Shown: positions 21,289-30,895, numbered from the stretch's first letter. The stretch: 64,000 bases of DNA from Spiroplasma ixodetis Y32 (GCF_030316605.1 NZ_CP127039.1:1612001-1676000), one strand, 5' to 3'. Notes: generated from the sequence alone by a model not told the origin. Numbers and translations are program-made.

Positions 21289-21723
21289 CAAAATAATTTA
21301 TAAATTTTTCTGATAATTCCAAATTATACAAATATTTAATATTTTTAGGTTTTGTTGATTTAAATAATAATTCTTCAAAAGGTTTATTTTTGTAGAAAAT
21401 ATCATAAAAACGTTTAGCTCAATAATAAAAAGTTTGCTTTGGCATATGTAATTGAGAAATTATTTCTTTACAAAAATTTTTATTTTTAAAAATAAAACAA
21501 AATTTTCTAAATTTACGATAATAAATATTAACTTTATTAATATTTTTATCATTTTTATACTTTTCTACAAACTTGTTAAATTTATAATCAAATTTAGTAA
21601 AATCAGCACTATTAATTAAATATTTCATTTTAAACTACACCTCAACTAATAATATAAAGTTATAAAAACTTTTATTAGTCCAAAAAGTGTGTCTAATCTA
21701 CATGTGATAGTATTATTAATAAT

Positions 21724-22665
21724 CGGACTTCTCCCCACATGTACTTGTGGAGGAAACAATGAAATTGAATGAGTTCAACAATGCTTTTCAAACAGAACAA
21801 GATTGTTTAAAATATATAGCAAGTTTGAAGAAAAACAAATGTATCATGTGTTCTTGAACAAGTTTGAATACTTCTAAGTTTAAGAAGAATAAGATGTTTG
21901 AAATGTCATCAAACATTTAGTATTCTTCATGGCACCATTTTTTACAAGTCACAAACACCTTTGAGATTTTGATTTTATCTCATCTTTAGATGAATAAACA
22001 CCAAACATGGAATTACATCAACTGATGTTGCAAAAGAATTGGGTGTGACTTTGAAAACTGCTTGAAGAATGGGTCATGAAATCAGAAATCGTATTGCCAA
22101 ACAAGAACATCAATTTATTGTTGAGGGCATAGTGCAAATGGATGAAATGTATCTTTCACATATGGGTTTTAAAAAACAAGGAAGATCTTTGATAAATAAA
22201 ACATTAATTGTTGGGATTTATGAAAAAACAACCAATAATTTAATTGTGAAAGTAATCAAAAACGCAAAAAGTAAAAATCTTTTGCAGTTTGCAAGAAACC
22301 ATATTTCTTCAAAGTGTGATGTACATACTGATTCTTGAAAAGGATATCGTGATTTCAAATCACTTTTCCCTAATCACAAAACAGTTAACCATCAAGATGG
22401 TTATGTTTCAAAAATTGGCGTAAATACCAATCAAATTGAATCAGTATGAAAACATATACGAAGAACATTTAAAACACATATCAAAGTTGCAAAACATCAT
22501 GTTCATTTATATGCCAAAGAAGCTGCATATAAATTCAACAAGATACCTACTTTTGAAACTGTAATGCTATGTTTCATTTAAAAATGTGGGGAGAAGTCCG
22601 TAGATAGGCTTTTCTCAACATTTATGTGATAAAATTTAAAAATAGTACATAAAGGGAGAAAAGCC
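21724..22665 (+). mobile_element. IS element A (IS1595-like), copy 6
   Basis: Perfect TTAATAAT duplication on both sides, just outside the right end of element C copy 2. Confidence 0.94.
21759..22581 (+). pseudogene. IS1595-like transposase, frameshifted
   Basis: 823 nt. CTAAGTTTAAG replaces CTAATTTAAG near 21,876, an extra base between the two zinc-ribbon CxxC pairs. Confidence 0.87.
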
Positions 22666-22688
22666 TTAATAATTTAATATAAATAAAA

Positions 22689-22727
22689 AAAACTAATATA
22701 AGTATTTTTTATTTATATTAGTTTTTT
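22689..22727. terminator. Terminator hairpin
   Basis: AAAACTAATATAA / TTATATTAGTTTTTT stem, upstream of the gene at 22,785. Confidence 0.75.
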
Positions 22728-22784
22728 ATTAAATTATATTAATCAGAAGGATATTTTTCATAGATTAGAAAGAGAGAAATAAAA

Positions 22785-23359
22785 ATGGATATTAGTAAAT
22801 CTTCATTTGCTTCTTCAATGCAAGATGAAAATAATTATGTAGTGGAAGTTGTTAAACCTTCACTATCAAGAAAAAAATTTTTCGAAAGAAATTTAAAAAA
22901 AATTTTGTAAAAAATTTACCTATAATAACTGCCGGTACTGCTACAGTAGTAACATTAGCAGTTGGTGGAATTGATGGTTTTCAATGTTCTGATTTAGGAA
23001 TAGCAACTAGTGCAGGTACATCTGGTGGTATGATGGGTGCAGTTATTAAAACTACGATTAAACAAAATAAACAAGAGAAAGTAGAATTAGAAGATGAGAA
23101 TAATGAAAAATCAAGTATTCTTCAGAGAAAATTAGAAGAATTACAATTAGAAACAGTAAGAGCAAAAATTCTTAAAAAACAATTAGAAAGAACTAAAGTT
23201 GAACTTGAATTAGTTAAAGCAAGAGAATAATTAGCAAAACTTAATAACATAACTAGTTTAAATATTACTTCATCACCGATCCCTCAAGAATTTAATTTAG
23301 CAAAAGTAGTAAATGTAGAAACAAGTAATAATTGTTCATTATCAATTCATAAAAAATAA
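22785..23359 (+). pseudogene. Membrane/coiled-coil protein 1, decayed
   Basis: ATG after AGAGAGAAA. The N-terminal 43 codons (cytosolic, ending RNLKK) shift by one base at the run of eight A near 22,898. The next frame has a Gly/Ala/Thr-rich hydrophobic segment (LPIITAGTATVVTLAVGG, SAGTSGGMMGAV) and a Glu/Lys coiled coil, then a TAA at 23,228 followed by 43 more open codons. Same plan as the next gene: hydrophobic pair then coiled coil. Not recognised. Confidence 0.6.
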
Positions 23360-23831
23360 GTACATATATATAAAAATGTAAATAAACAATTGAAAAGGAT
23401 AAAAGATATGAAAACAGAATTGCAAAATTTAAATGATTGTAATAATGAAACTGTTGTTATTGCAAAAAAACTTTAGATAAAGAAAATAAAAAATTTTATT
23501 GAAAAACTGGTATTCAAGCTGTTATAAGTACTGCTGCTATTACTGGCTTGTTTGTAAGTGGTGTTGGGTTAGTACCAATATTTATTTTTTCTGGAAGTGT
23601 AATAATTGGTAATACACTTTCAATTTGAGCAGAAAGAAAAAGAAGAAAAAATGTCAAAAAATTTTTTCAAGAATGAAATAAAAAATTAAATAAGGAATTA
23701 GAAATTAGTAAAATAAGATCAGAAATACAAAAAGAAAGATTAGAAACAGAAAGATTAGAAGCAGAAAATTTAATTAAACAAGAAGAACTTGAACAATTAA
23801 AGTTAGAAATAAATGAAAAAGAATTAATTAT

Positions 23832-24774
23832 CGGACTTCTCCCCACATGTACTTGTGGAGGAAACAATGAAATTGAATGAGTTCAACAATGCTTTTCAAA
23901 CAGAACAGGATTGTTTAAAATATATAGCAAGTTTGAAGAAAAACAAATGTATCATGTGTTCTTGAACAAGTTTGAATACTTCTAATTTAAGAAGAATAAG
24001 ATGTTTGAAATGTCATCAAACATTTAGTATTCTTCATGGCACCATTTTTTACAAGTCACAAACACCTTTGAGATTTTGATTTTATCTCATCTTTAGATGA
24101 ATAAACACCAAACATGGAATTACATCAACTGATGTTGCAAAAGAATTGGGTGTGACTTTGAAAACTGCTTAAAGAATGGGTCATGAAATCAGAAATCGTA
24201 TTGCCAAACAAGAACATCAATTTATTGTTGAGGGCATAGTGCAAATGGATGAAATGTATCTTTCACATATGGGTTTTAAAAAACAAGGAAGATCTTTGAT
24301 AAATAAAACATTAATTGTTGGGATTTATGAAAAAACAACCAATAATTTAATTGTGAAAGTAATCAAAAACGCAAAAAGTAAAAATCTTTTGCAGTTTGCA
24401 AGAAACCATATTTCTTCAAAGTGTGATGTACATACTGATTCTTGAAAAGGATATCGTGATTTCAAATCACTTTTCCCTAATCACAAAACAGTTAACCATC
24501 AAGATGGTTATGTTTCAAAAATTGGCGTAAATACCAATCAAATTGAATCAGTATGAAAACATATACGAAGAACATTTAAAACACATATCAAAGTTGCAAA
24601 ACATCATGTTCATTTATATGCCAAAGAGAAGCTGCATATAAATTCAACAAGATACCTACTTTTGAAACTGTAATGCTATGTTTCATTTAAAAATGTGGGG
24701 AGAAGTCCGTAGATAGGCTTTTCTCAACATTTATGTGATAAAATTTAAAAATAGTACATAAAGGGAGAAAAGCC
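23832..24774 (+). mobile_element. IS element A (IS1595-like), copy 7
   Basis: Perfect TTAATTAT duplication, inside membrane/coiled-coil protein 2. Confidence 0.94.
23867..24690 (+). pseudogene. IS1595-like transposase with nonsense and 2-bp insertion
   Basis: TAWRMG Trp codon is TAA (near 24,170), as in copy 2, and GA is duplicated in AKEAAY (near 24,626). Confidence 0.88.
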
Positions 24775-25331
24775 TTAATTATTTTAAATAAACAAATAGA
24801 ATATAAAAAAATAGAATTAGAAAAAAGGAGGATAGAAGCAGAAAATTTCATTAGGGAAAAAGAACTTGAACAATTAAGTCTAGAAAGAAGTAGGGTACAA
24901 CAAGATATTTTAACTAAGCAGTTAGACCTTGCAAAATTAGAAATGATTACCACGTTAGAAACAGATAAAACATTAGTACAATCTCAATAAATAGTACATT
25001 AAAAGTAGAAAGTTTATTTGATATTTTAGAAAAAAAATAGATTAGCAAAAAAGAGAGTAGAAGGAAATTTTTTGAAGATGAATCATTAGATGAAAGATTA
25101 AATATTGAAAAAATTAATAAATCAGAATCACAAAATCAACAATCTTTAACAAAAAATTATTCGCAAGAACATTGCAAATTTAAAGTTTATTAAAAATATT
25201 ATGATACATTTTTATTAAGTTAAATCTAAATTTTAATTTTCAAGAAGTATTTTTATAAAGGTTATATTTTCATTTATATTTCATAATTGTCGTTAAACAT
25301 GTTAATCATCATTTATGATAGAATTTAATAT

Positions 25332-25361
25332 ATGAGATTTAATGAGATTTAATGAGATTTA
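25332..25361 (+). repeat. Three tandem copies of ATGAGATTTA
   Basis: Perfect 10-bp repeats ending 18 bp before the start codon of the HNH-like gene. A repeat count change would alter promoter or leader spacing. Confidence 0.7.
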
Positions 25362-25379
25362 GAGTTGTGAGGTTGTAGT

Positions 25380-26519
25380 ATGGAAGTGTCAGCAGAGAAT
25401 TATAGAAACATTAATTCTCATAATCGTTGAGGAGTTATTGTTAGTTCGGGGTTAATGGCAATAACTTTGATTATAAGTTGAGTATTATGACTTATACTTT
25501 ATCGTACTAATGTTAATGAGATTTTAACAATTTTAACTGAAGTAATTAATAGTAAAGGCATTACATTTACTCTTACTTTTCAGATTTTAACAATTTTTAC
25601 TTTAATTTTTTCGGTTATTACTCTAGTGTTTATTACAATTCCATTTATTTTTTTAAATAAATATGGAGTAATAACTTTAGTATGAGCATTAATAGTAGTA
25701 GTAATTTCGCTTGTCTTACTTATTGGTTCAGGATTATTAATAAGTTATGGTTATAAAAAAATTTATAGTTATGTTATGGACAAAAAAATTATTAATGTTT
25801 TATTTTTTATTTTACCTTGAGGCTTTGCATTAATTTGTAGTTTCTTTTTAGTACTTTTTTCTTTATGATTAATAATGGCTAATCTAAGAAATAAATGAAA
25901 AAAAGCATTATCATTGACAAATAATAATGCTTTATCAGCAACAGAAATACCCGCAAGTGTTGAACAAAATTCTCTTTTTGGTGAACAAACTATTGGACCA
26001 TCATTTACAGATCGATTTTTGAATGAACACGATAAATCAACACAAGGTATAAATATAGTTATTAATAATACTGGTGCAGGTGCACTTCCACAATCAAAAT
26101 TACTTGATAATCAAGTAACTAGTAATCCAAATCCTGTTCAAACTAATAACAGTAGTAATGTTGTTAATAGTGAAGTAACTTGAACACCACAACAAATTGA
26201 AGAAGTATGAAATAAAGGAGAAAGTATTGATGATTATAATCCACAGTTATATCGAAAAGACTATGCAGGTGCGCTAATGTTTAAAAATAACTTTATTAGT
26301 AATGTTAAACTTAATGATGATCCTAAAAGTTATAATTGAACTATTATACATCAACGACCTTTATTTCATGGAGGCACTTCTGATATTAGTAATTTACAAC
26401 CAATGAATAATACTAATGCTATTACTAAAGGTAATAATTATCCACATTGAAAAACAGCTATTACTTTTAATGGAAAACAAAATTTTTTAAAACAAAAATC
26501 ATGAAAAGATAAAAAATAG
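25380..26519 (+). CDS. Membrane-anchored protein with HNH-nuclease-like C-terminus, 379 aa
   Basis: Residues ~15-170 hold four to five hydrophobic helices (WGVIVSSGLMAITLIISWVL; ILTIFTLIFSVITLVFITIP; TLVWALIVVVISLVLLIGSG; FILPWGFALICSFFLVLFSL). A low-complexity Asn/Thr linker follows (~180-265). The last ~110 residues match the HNH layout: VWNKGESI...YRKDYAGALM, then YNWTIIHQRPLFHGGTSDIS, NLQP, and NAITKGNNYPHW. In active relatives the middle motif reads WEIDHI; here Asp is replaced, while the His, the Asn of NLQP and the last Asn remain. Activity is therefore uncertain. It stands alone between decayed genes and hpf. Start ATG after GAGGTTG. Confidence 0.65.
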
Positions 26520-26685
26520 AGTATTAATCATTAATTTAACTGAAGATAATATTGAGCATATTATAAATATAATTGGTATTTTGCTTAGTTGTTAATAATT
26601 TAAATTTAATTACACTATTATCTTTTAAAATTTATTTGTTTATGGGAAAATGTATATAATAATTAAAAGATAGGAGCAATTAATC

Positions 26686-27078
26686 ATGCAAGTTATTGTC
26701 CATGGAAAAAATATTAATATTACTTATGAAATTAAAAATGCTGTTGATAAAAATTTTAATTATTTACAAGAAAAGTATTCTAAATATATTAAAAAAGATA
26801 TGATTGCTAAAGTCGGTATTGAAAGAAATAGTAATCATACATATAATATTTCCGTTCATATTCAGTTATTAAATAATAATTTTTTACAGTGTTTAGTAGA
26901 AAATCACGATCTTTATGTTGGCATTAATAAAACATTGGTTCCGTTGGAAAAACAATTAAGTCGTTTAAAAACGGTTGCTGATAAAACTGGTGCTGAAAGC
27001 GTTGGTCAATTTATAACTAAAGAAATTCTTGATGATAATAGTGAAGTTATTATTGACGTAACAGAAAATAAAGATTAA
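26686..27078 (+). CDS. hpf: Ribosome hibernation promoting factor, short form, 130 aa
   Basis: HPF/RaiA family: binds the decoding region of the 30S subunit and stores ribosomes in stress. The N-terminus MQVIVHGKNINITYEIKNAV and the pattern of alternating strands and helices with basic residues match the family; Val/Ile-rich strands run to about residue 90. It lacks the ~60-residue dimerisation domain of long HPF, ending in an acidic tail (DDNSEVIIDVTENKD). ATG after AGGAG with standard spacing. Confidence 0.85.
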   Translation: MQVIVHGKNINITYEIKNAVDKNFNYLQEKYSKYIKKDMIAKVGIERNSNHTYNISVHIQLLNNNFLQCLVENHDLYVGINKTLVPLEKQLSRLKTVADKTGAESVGQFITKEILDDNSEVIIDVTENKD

Positions 27079-27087
27079 AGAAAACGT

Positions 27088-27228
27088 TTATGAAAGTATA
27101 CAATTATTAGCATTAGTTTTTTTATTTAAATATGATGCATCATATTTTTCATTTTCTGCATCTTGTGCTTTTTTTCAATTTTCTTCTGGTGTTATTTTTA
27201 AATTTCGCTTATAAATATTTGTATCCAT
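27088..27228 (-). CDS. Small hypothetical protein, 46 aa
   Basis: A clean code-4 frame (MDTNIYKRNLKITPEENW...), hydrophilic, with no clear ribosome binding site. It may be a leftover piece of the damaged gene upstream on the same strand. Confidence 0.3.
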
Positions 27229-27288
27229 TTTGTTTATTATTAAAATGGCATATTCAAGACTTTTTTATTTCTTTAATTAATTGTATAT

Positions 27289-27830
27289 TTAAATTATCTT
27301 GATAGTTTTTTGTTGAAATATGTTTCTTTTTTTGTTATCTCTAATTCTAAAATGTTTGATATAGTTATAGTAATAAAAAATATAATAGAGATTTTTAAAA
27401 GTATTAATAATTTTTTTTGTATATTTTTCAATAAAAAAATCACTAATATCACTATTAGTTGCGTTATCTTTTATACAAATTTTATAAAAAATTATAGTTA
27501 AAGTAGTTGTATTATTAAATACTTCACTTACTTCTTTTTCAATTTCTTTTGTTAATTTTTTATTTATTGTTATTAGTGGAATTTTAATTTTATGATGTGT
27601 ATCATAAAATTCTTTTATTAATGTTTCTAAATCCATATTTTTTGTTTTATTAAATTCATTAGCAATTTTTTCATTAGTCAAAAATGTAATAAATTTTTGA
27701 TCTAGAAACCCATTGACTGTTGTATAAAAATATATAATTTTTTCTATTAAAGTTTTGAATATATATTCACAAAAAAAACTTTAGCATATTCAGTGGGATC
27801 TGGTAAATAATTAGTAGATATTTTTAACAT
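27289..27830 (-). pseudogene. Hypothetical protein, about 180 aa, one frameshift
   Basis: ATG 27,830 after GAAAGGAAC. The first 27 codons end in TAA; adding one T to the run of eight near 27,774 joins them to the long frame that ends at 27,289. The rejoined protein is mostly helical, Lys/Ile/Thr-rich, with an aromatic stretch (YYIFYYYNYIKHF) near the C-terminus. No family recognised. Confidence 0.45.
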
Positions 27831-28054
27831 ATTATTGTTCCTTTCAAAATCATTAAATTTTATGTATATAAAATTTCAATACTTATTATAGTTAACACTT
27901 TTTAATGTTAAAAATTAAATATTATTTTATATAATATAAAATTACAATGGTTAATAAGTAGTTGAACGTTAAATTTAGTTATTAAGAAGTTAATATATTT
28001 TTTCATGGGCGGTTGTCAAAGGGCGCATCACTTTAACTCCTAGTTTCATAAAAT

Positions 28055-28091
28055 AACAAAGAACGATATAACTATCGTTCTTTTTTTTGTT
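28055..28091. terminator. Terminator upstream of phage element 1
   Basis: AACAAAGAACGATA / TATCGTTCTTTTTTTTGTT, a strong stem with a T run on the plus strand and A run on the other. Confidence 0.88.
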
Positions 28092-28388
28092 AAAAGATTA
28101 AAACTTAATAAAACTGTCGTAGAAGTCTAATAGTGAGTACTTTATGTAAATGCTTCTATATCAGAATAAAAGAGCATTTAATGTTAAGCAAGTTAAAATG
28201 TTACACTGTATCGCTTAATGTAATTATAGATTAATTTGAATAGCCTTATTATGGCTCAGTAAAGAACCCATTAATCTAATTAACAATTACATTTGTATTA
28301 TTTAAAAAAATAGGGGGTTTATATATAAATACATACCTCATTAACAATATCATAACACAATAAATAAAATAAAGGAGAAAAAATAAAT
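28092..28388 (+). promoter_or_regulatory. Structured noncoding leader of the phage element 1 early operon
   Basis: No ORF. Predicted helices: AAATGCT/AGCATTT (28,148-28,179), TTAAGC/GCTTAA (28,184-28,218), and a long-range pair AATGTAATT + TAGATTAAT (28,217-28,235) with ATTAATCTA + AATTACATT (28,270-28,293) that encloses AGCC/GGCT. The second and third overlap by two bases, so they could be alternatives. It ends with AAAGGAG before the first gene. Could be a cis-acting leader or a separate RNA. Confidence 0.5.
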
Positions 28389-28598
28389 ATGAAATATGTT
28401 TACTTATTAAAATATGAAGTTAATTATACTTCTCAAATAAAATATAAAGCCTTTTCTACAGTTGAAAATGCTAATAACTTTCATAGAAATTATAAACATC
28501 ATTTAATCAAAGAGGCTTATATTGAAAAATATGAAATATTAGTAATGGAATTAGACATAAATTTAAATAATAAGGAATTAAATAAAAAACTTAATTAA
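28389..28598 (+). CDS. Small conserved phage-element protein, 69 aa
   Basis: First gene after AAAGGAG. MKYVYLLKYEVNYTSQIKYKAF..., related to the gene at 2,788-3,045. Compact mixed alpha/beta composition with no transmembrane segment. Position as first early gene suggests a regulatory or host-takeover role, which is inference only. Confidence 0.7.
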   Translation: MKYVYLLKYEVNYTSQIKYKAFSTVENANNFHRNYKHHLIKEAYIEKYEILVMELDINLNNKELNKKLN

Positions 28599-28615
28599 TG
28601 AAAGGAAAAATATTT

Positions 28616-28738
28616 ATGGAATATAGAGAATATAGAATAGTTGGTTCTTGTGATAAATCTAGAAAACAATCTTCTTTTGGTAATAGATTATGTAATAAAT
28701 GTTTTTGAATATTAATAGGTAGAAATAAATATGCCTAA
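28616..28738 (+). CDS. Small Cys-containing protein, 40 aa
   Basis: ATG after GAAAGGAAAA. Contains CDKSRK and CNKCFW; the three Cys could bind a metal only with a partner. Its stop overlaps the start of the exonuclease gene by 8 nt. Confidence 0.5.
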
Positions 28739-29383
28739 ATTAATTTTTAAAAAAGAAACTCATCAATATTTTTTAGAAGATAAAGAATTAATATCAGTTT
28801 CTAGAATTATTGATAATTATTTAGGTTTTGGATATAGCCATATCTCAGCAGAAGTATTAAAAAATGCTTCAGTTCGTGGTAAATGGTTCATAAACTTAAT
28901 GAATTATATTTACAAAATATTAATGAAGAAAATATTATTAATAATTTATTAAAAAAATTAAAACCATTAACTAATAATATAAATTATTCTTATTGTAAAA
29001 AATCACTTATATTTTTAAAAGAAAAATTTAAAGATACAAATAATTATGAATTTATTATAGAAAAACCTATTAATGATAGTGTAATTGCTGGAACACCAGA
29101 TTTAATTTATTTAGATAAAAAAGAAAATAAATATTATTTAGTAGATTATAAAACTTATGCTTGTATTGATGAAGATAAATTAAAAAGAATTAAATTACAA
29201 TTAACTGCTTATTATTGTATGTTACTTGATAATGGCATAATTTCATCTTATAAAACTTATGTTTATTTAACAAATAAAAATATGCAAAAAGAATTAGAAA
29301 TTGAAATAACAAATGAATTAATACTTGAATGAATAAATGCAAAAACAAATTATTTTAAAGGAGAAAATAAAAATGGAATATAA
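28731..29383 (+). pseudogene. Phage PD-(D/E)XK exonuclease, one frameshift
   Basis: N-terminal part has the hallmark start LIFKKETHQYFLEDKELISVSRII, then RGK; one extra base near 28,880 shifts the frame, which resumes at VHKLNELY. The catalytic core is intact: IAGTPDLIY (Asp), YYLVDYKTY (DxK) and KLQ-like RIKLQLTAYY (Gln motif). Such proteins pair with RecT-type annealing proteins in phage recombination, and recT lies five genes downstream. Expect 5'-3' resection of dsDNA ends if the shift is an artefact. Confidence 0.8.
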
Positions 29384-29597
29384 ATTGGAATATTGTAAAA
29401 ATAAAAAATGTAATTTTAATGAATTATTAACGAAAAGTATTAATGCCAGAATTGAATTTTTAGAATATCAAATTGAAGAAATTAATTTAAGTCAAATAAA
29501 TGTATGAGAATTAGATGTTTTAAGAGGTCAAATTAAAGAATTAAATATTTTAAAAACTAATATTAAAGAATCATTAAGAAGAAATAAAAATGATTAA
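29373..29597 (+). CDS. Helical phage-element protein, 74 aa
   Basis: Overlaps the exonuclease end and follows AAAGGAG. Begins with YCKNKKC, then a long Glu/Lys/Leu/Ile helix pattern suited to a coiled coil (RIEFLEYQIEEINL, LRGQIKELNILK). Unknown function. Confidence 0.55.
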
Positions 29598-29781
29598 TGA
29601 AAAATCAATTAAAGAAATAAACATTTATTCTTGTAATTCAATTGAATTTGAAAAGTTACTCCCAAGATTAGATAGTAATAAGAAAAATTGAATTGTTATT
29701 AATAGTCATTTAATAGTTAATCCTAGTAAAAATATTGAAGTACATTTGGATAATAGATTTAAAACAATTAAAAAATGATAG
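29590..29781 (+). CDS. Phage-element protein, 63 aa
   Basis: Start overlaps the upstream stop (ATGATTAA). Soluble, with strand-like VINSHLIVNP and a basic end. Stop is TGATAG, where TGA is Trp and TAG the true end. Unknown. Confidence 0.5.
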
Positions 29782-29789
29782 GAGAAATT

Positions 29790-29936
29790 ATGGATAAAAA
29801 AAATTCTGGCATGGATAAATCAATTTTAATTTTATTAAAACATATAGAAAAAATTAATAAAAAATTAGATGAAATATTAAAAATATTAAATGCTGAAAAA
29901 ATAATTTGAGATGAAGGAGAAGAAAATAATGAATAA
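29790..29936 (+). CDS. Short helical phage-element protein, 48 aa
   Basis: ATG after AGGAGAAAT. Amphipathic helix (SILILLKHIEKINKKLDEIL) and an acidic end EGEENNE. The stop overlaps the next ATG. Confidence 0.5.
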
Positions 29937-30063
29937 AGAAAAATTAATTAAATATTTAGAAGATACATATGTAACTACTGGTAATTATAGTTATGTTTAT
30001 TTACCAATTAATAGTGAAAATTTAATTAAATTAATTAGAAATGATGAATTTAATAATGAGTAA
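29929..30063 (+). CDS. MNKEKLI-family small protein, 44 aa
   Basis: Begins MNKEKLIKYLEDTY and ends LIRNDEFNNE. This start and the terminal FN/FD motif recur in other small genes of both phage elements (30,896; 39,462; 42,057; 43,599). Function unknown. Confidence 0.55.
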   Translation: MNKEKLIKYLEDTYVTTGNYSYVYLPINSENLIKLIRNDEFNNE

Positions 30064-30877
30064 TAATAAACCTGAATTAAAAATTCCTAATTTTATTAAA
30101 AGTAATAAAGAAGAATATGTAAAATTTAGAAATTATTATGAAATGATTATAAATTCTAGTAAAGATTTAAAAAATATGAATCCACAAAGTTTAATTAATG
30201 CTTTAATAAATTTATATAAATTAAATCTGTCTATTAATCCTATTAAAAAAGAATTAGCATTAATACCTTATCGTGATGAATTACAAGTTCAAATCCAAGA
30301 AGATGGTTGATTAACATTATTACAAAGAACTGGATTAGTTGTTGATTTTCAAAGAGAAAAAATAACATCAGCACATAGATTTAATAAAGAAAATAATAAA
30401 TGGGAAATTAATCCAGCATTAATTTTTGAAAGAAAAAATATTAATACAATTGGTTATTATTGTTATATTTCACTTTTAGATAAAAATGGTAAAATTAATA
30501 ATTTTTATAAAGGAATGACTACTGAAGAATGTCAAGAATGAAGAAAAAAATTTAGTAAAACTAAAAGTGAAGATAGTCCTTGAAATACTAGTTTTGACCA
30601 AATGGCTTTAAAAACAGTAGTTAAAGCTCTTATTCGTGAAATTAATAAAACACCAATTATAGTATTAAATAATCAAGATGATATTAATTTAGCACTTCAA
30701 TTAGACCAAGGTATAGTCATTGATGAGCAAACTATTGCTTATAAAGATAATACTGGTGAGGAAGTAAAAATTATTAATTCAAGTAATGATATTGATAATA
30801 CTGATATAAATTCTACTTTATCTAAATTAAAAGAATTAGAAAAAGAAGAAGAAATAATAGAAAATTTTGAAGTCTAG
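30056..30877 (+). CDS. recT: RecT-family single-strand annealing protein, 273 aa
   Basis: Anneals complementary single strands during phage recombination, together with the exonuclease at 28,731. Family features: early NPQSLINALINLYKLNLSINPIKKELALIPY, then the conserved LQVQIQEDGWLTLLQRTG, a YYCYISLLDKNGK strand and MALKTVVKALIRE. The acidic tail (about 240-273) is variable in the family. Start ATG 30,056 overlaps the upstream stop; in-frame ATGs at 30,041 and 30,044 also exist. Trp at GWL is TGA. Confidence 0.88.
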
Positions 30878-30895
30878 TGAAAGGTAAACTTAATA

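Larger units (their letters stand above)
17283..21628 (-). pseudogene. Element C transposase, split by B and A
   Basis: Subtracting element B plus 3 bp and element A plus 8 bp leaves 1059 nt, identical in length to the intact frame (352 aa). The start ATG 21,628 and stop 17,283-17,285 are both preserved, so the gene was whole when the insertions happened. Confidence 0.85.
17258..21701 (-). mobile_element. IS element C, copy 2, containing elements B and A
   Basis: Right end TGTCTAATCTAC; left end AAGGTAGTACAG with the outermost three bases TTG instead of GTA. No 16-17-bp duplication flanks it. It contains element B (17,782-20,113), which itself contains element A (18,029-18,967), and a second element A (20,345-21,288). 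Confidence 0.85.
23408..25193 (+). pseudogene. Membrane/coiled-coil protein 2, split by element A and frameshifted
   Basis: ATG after AAAAGGATAAAAG. One-base shift near 23,470 (A run), then a two-helix hydrophobic region (AVISTAAITGLFVSGVGLVPIFIFSG with gaps) and a long Glu-rich coiled coil with repeats such as RLEAENL / RIEAENF. Element A copy 7 interrupts it at TTAATTAT, and the frame resumes correctly at 24,783 after removing one duplication. TAA at 24,988, then a shifted continuation with a TAG near 25,039 to TAA 25,193. Paralogue of the preceding gene. Confidence 0.6.

Noticed and set aside
25332-25361. CRISPR-like repeats
   Set aside because: Three contiguous 10-mers with no spacers; no cas genes in the window.
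27310-27501. Plus-strand membrane protein
   Set aside because: Antisense to the better-supported minus-strand frame with a proper ribosome binding site upstream.
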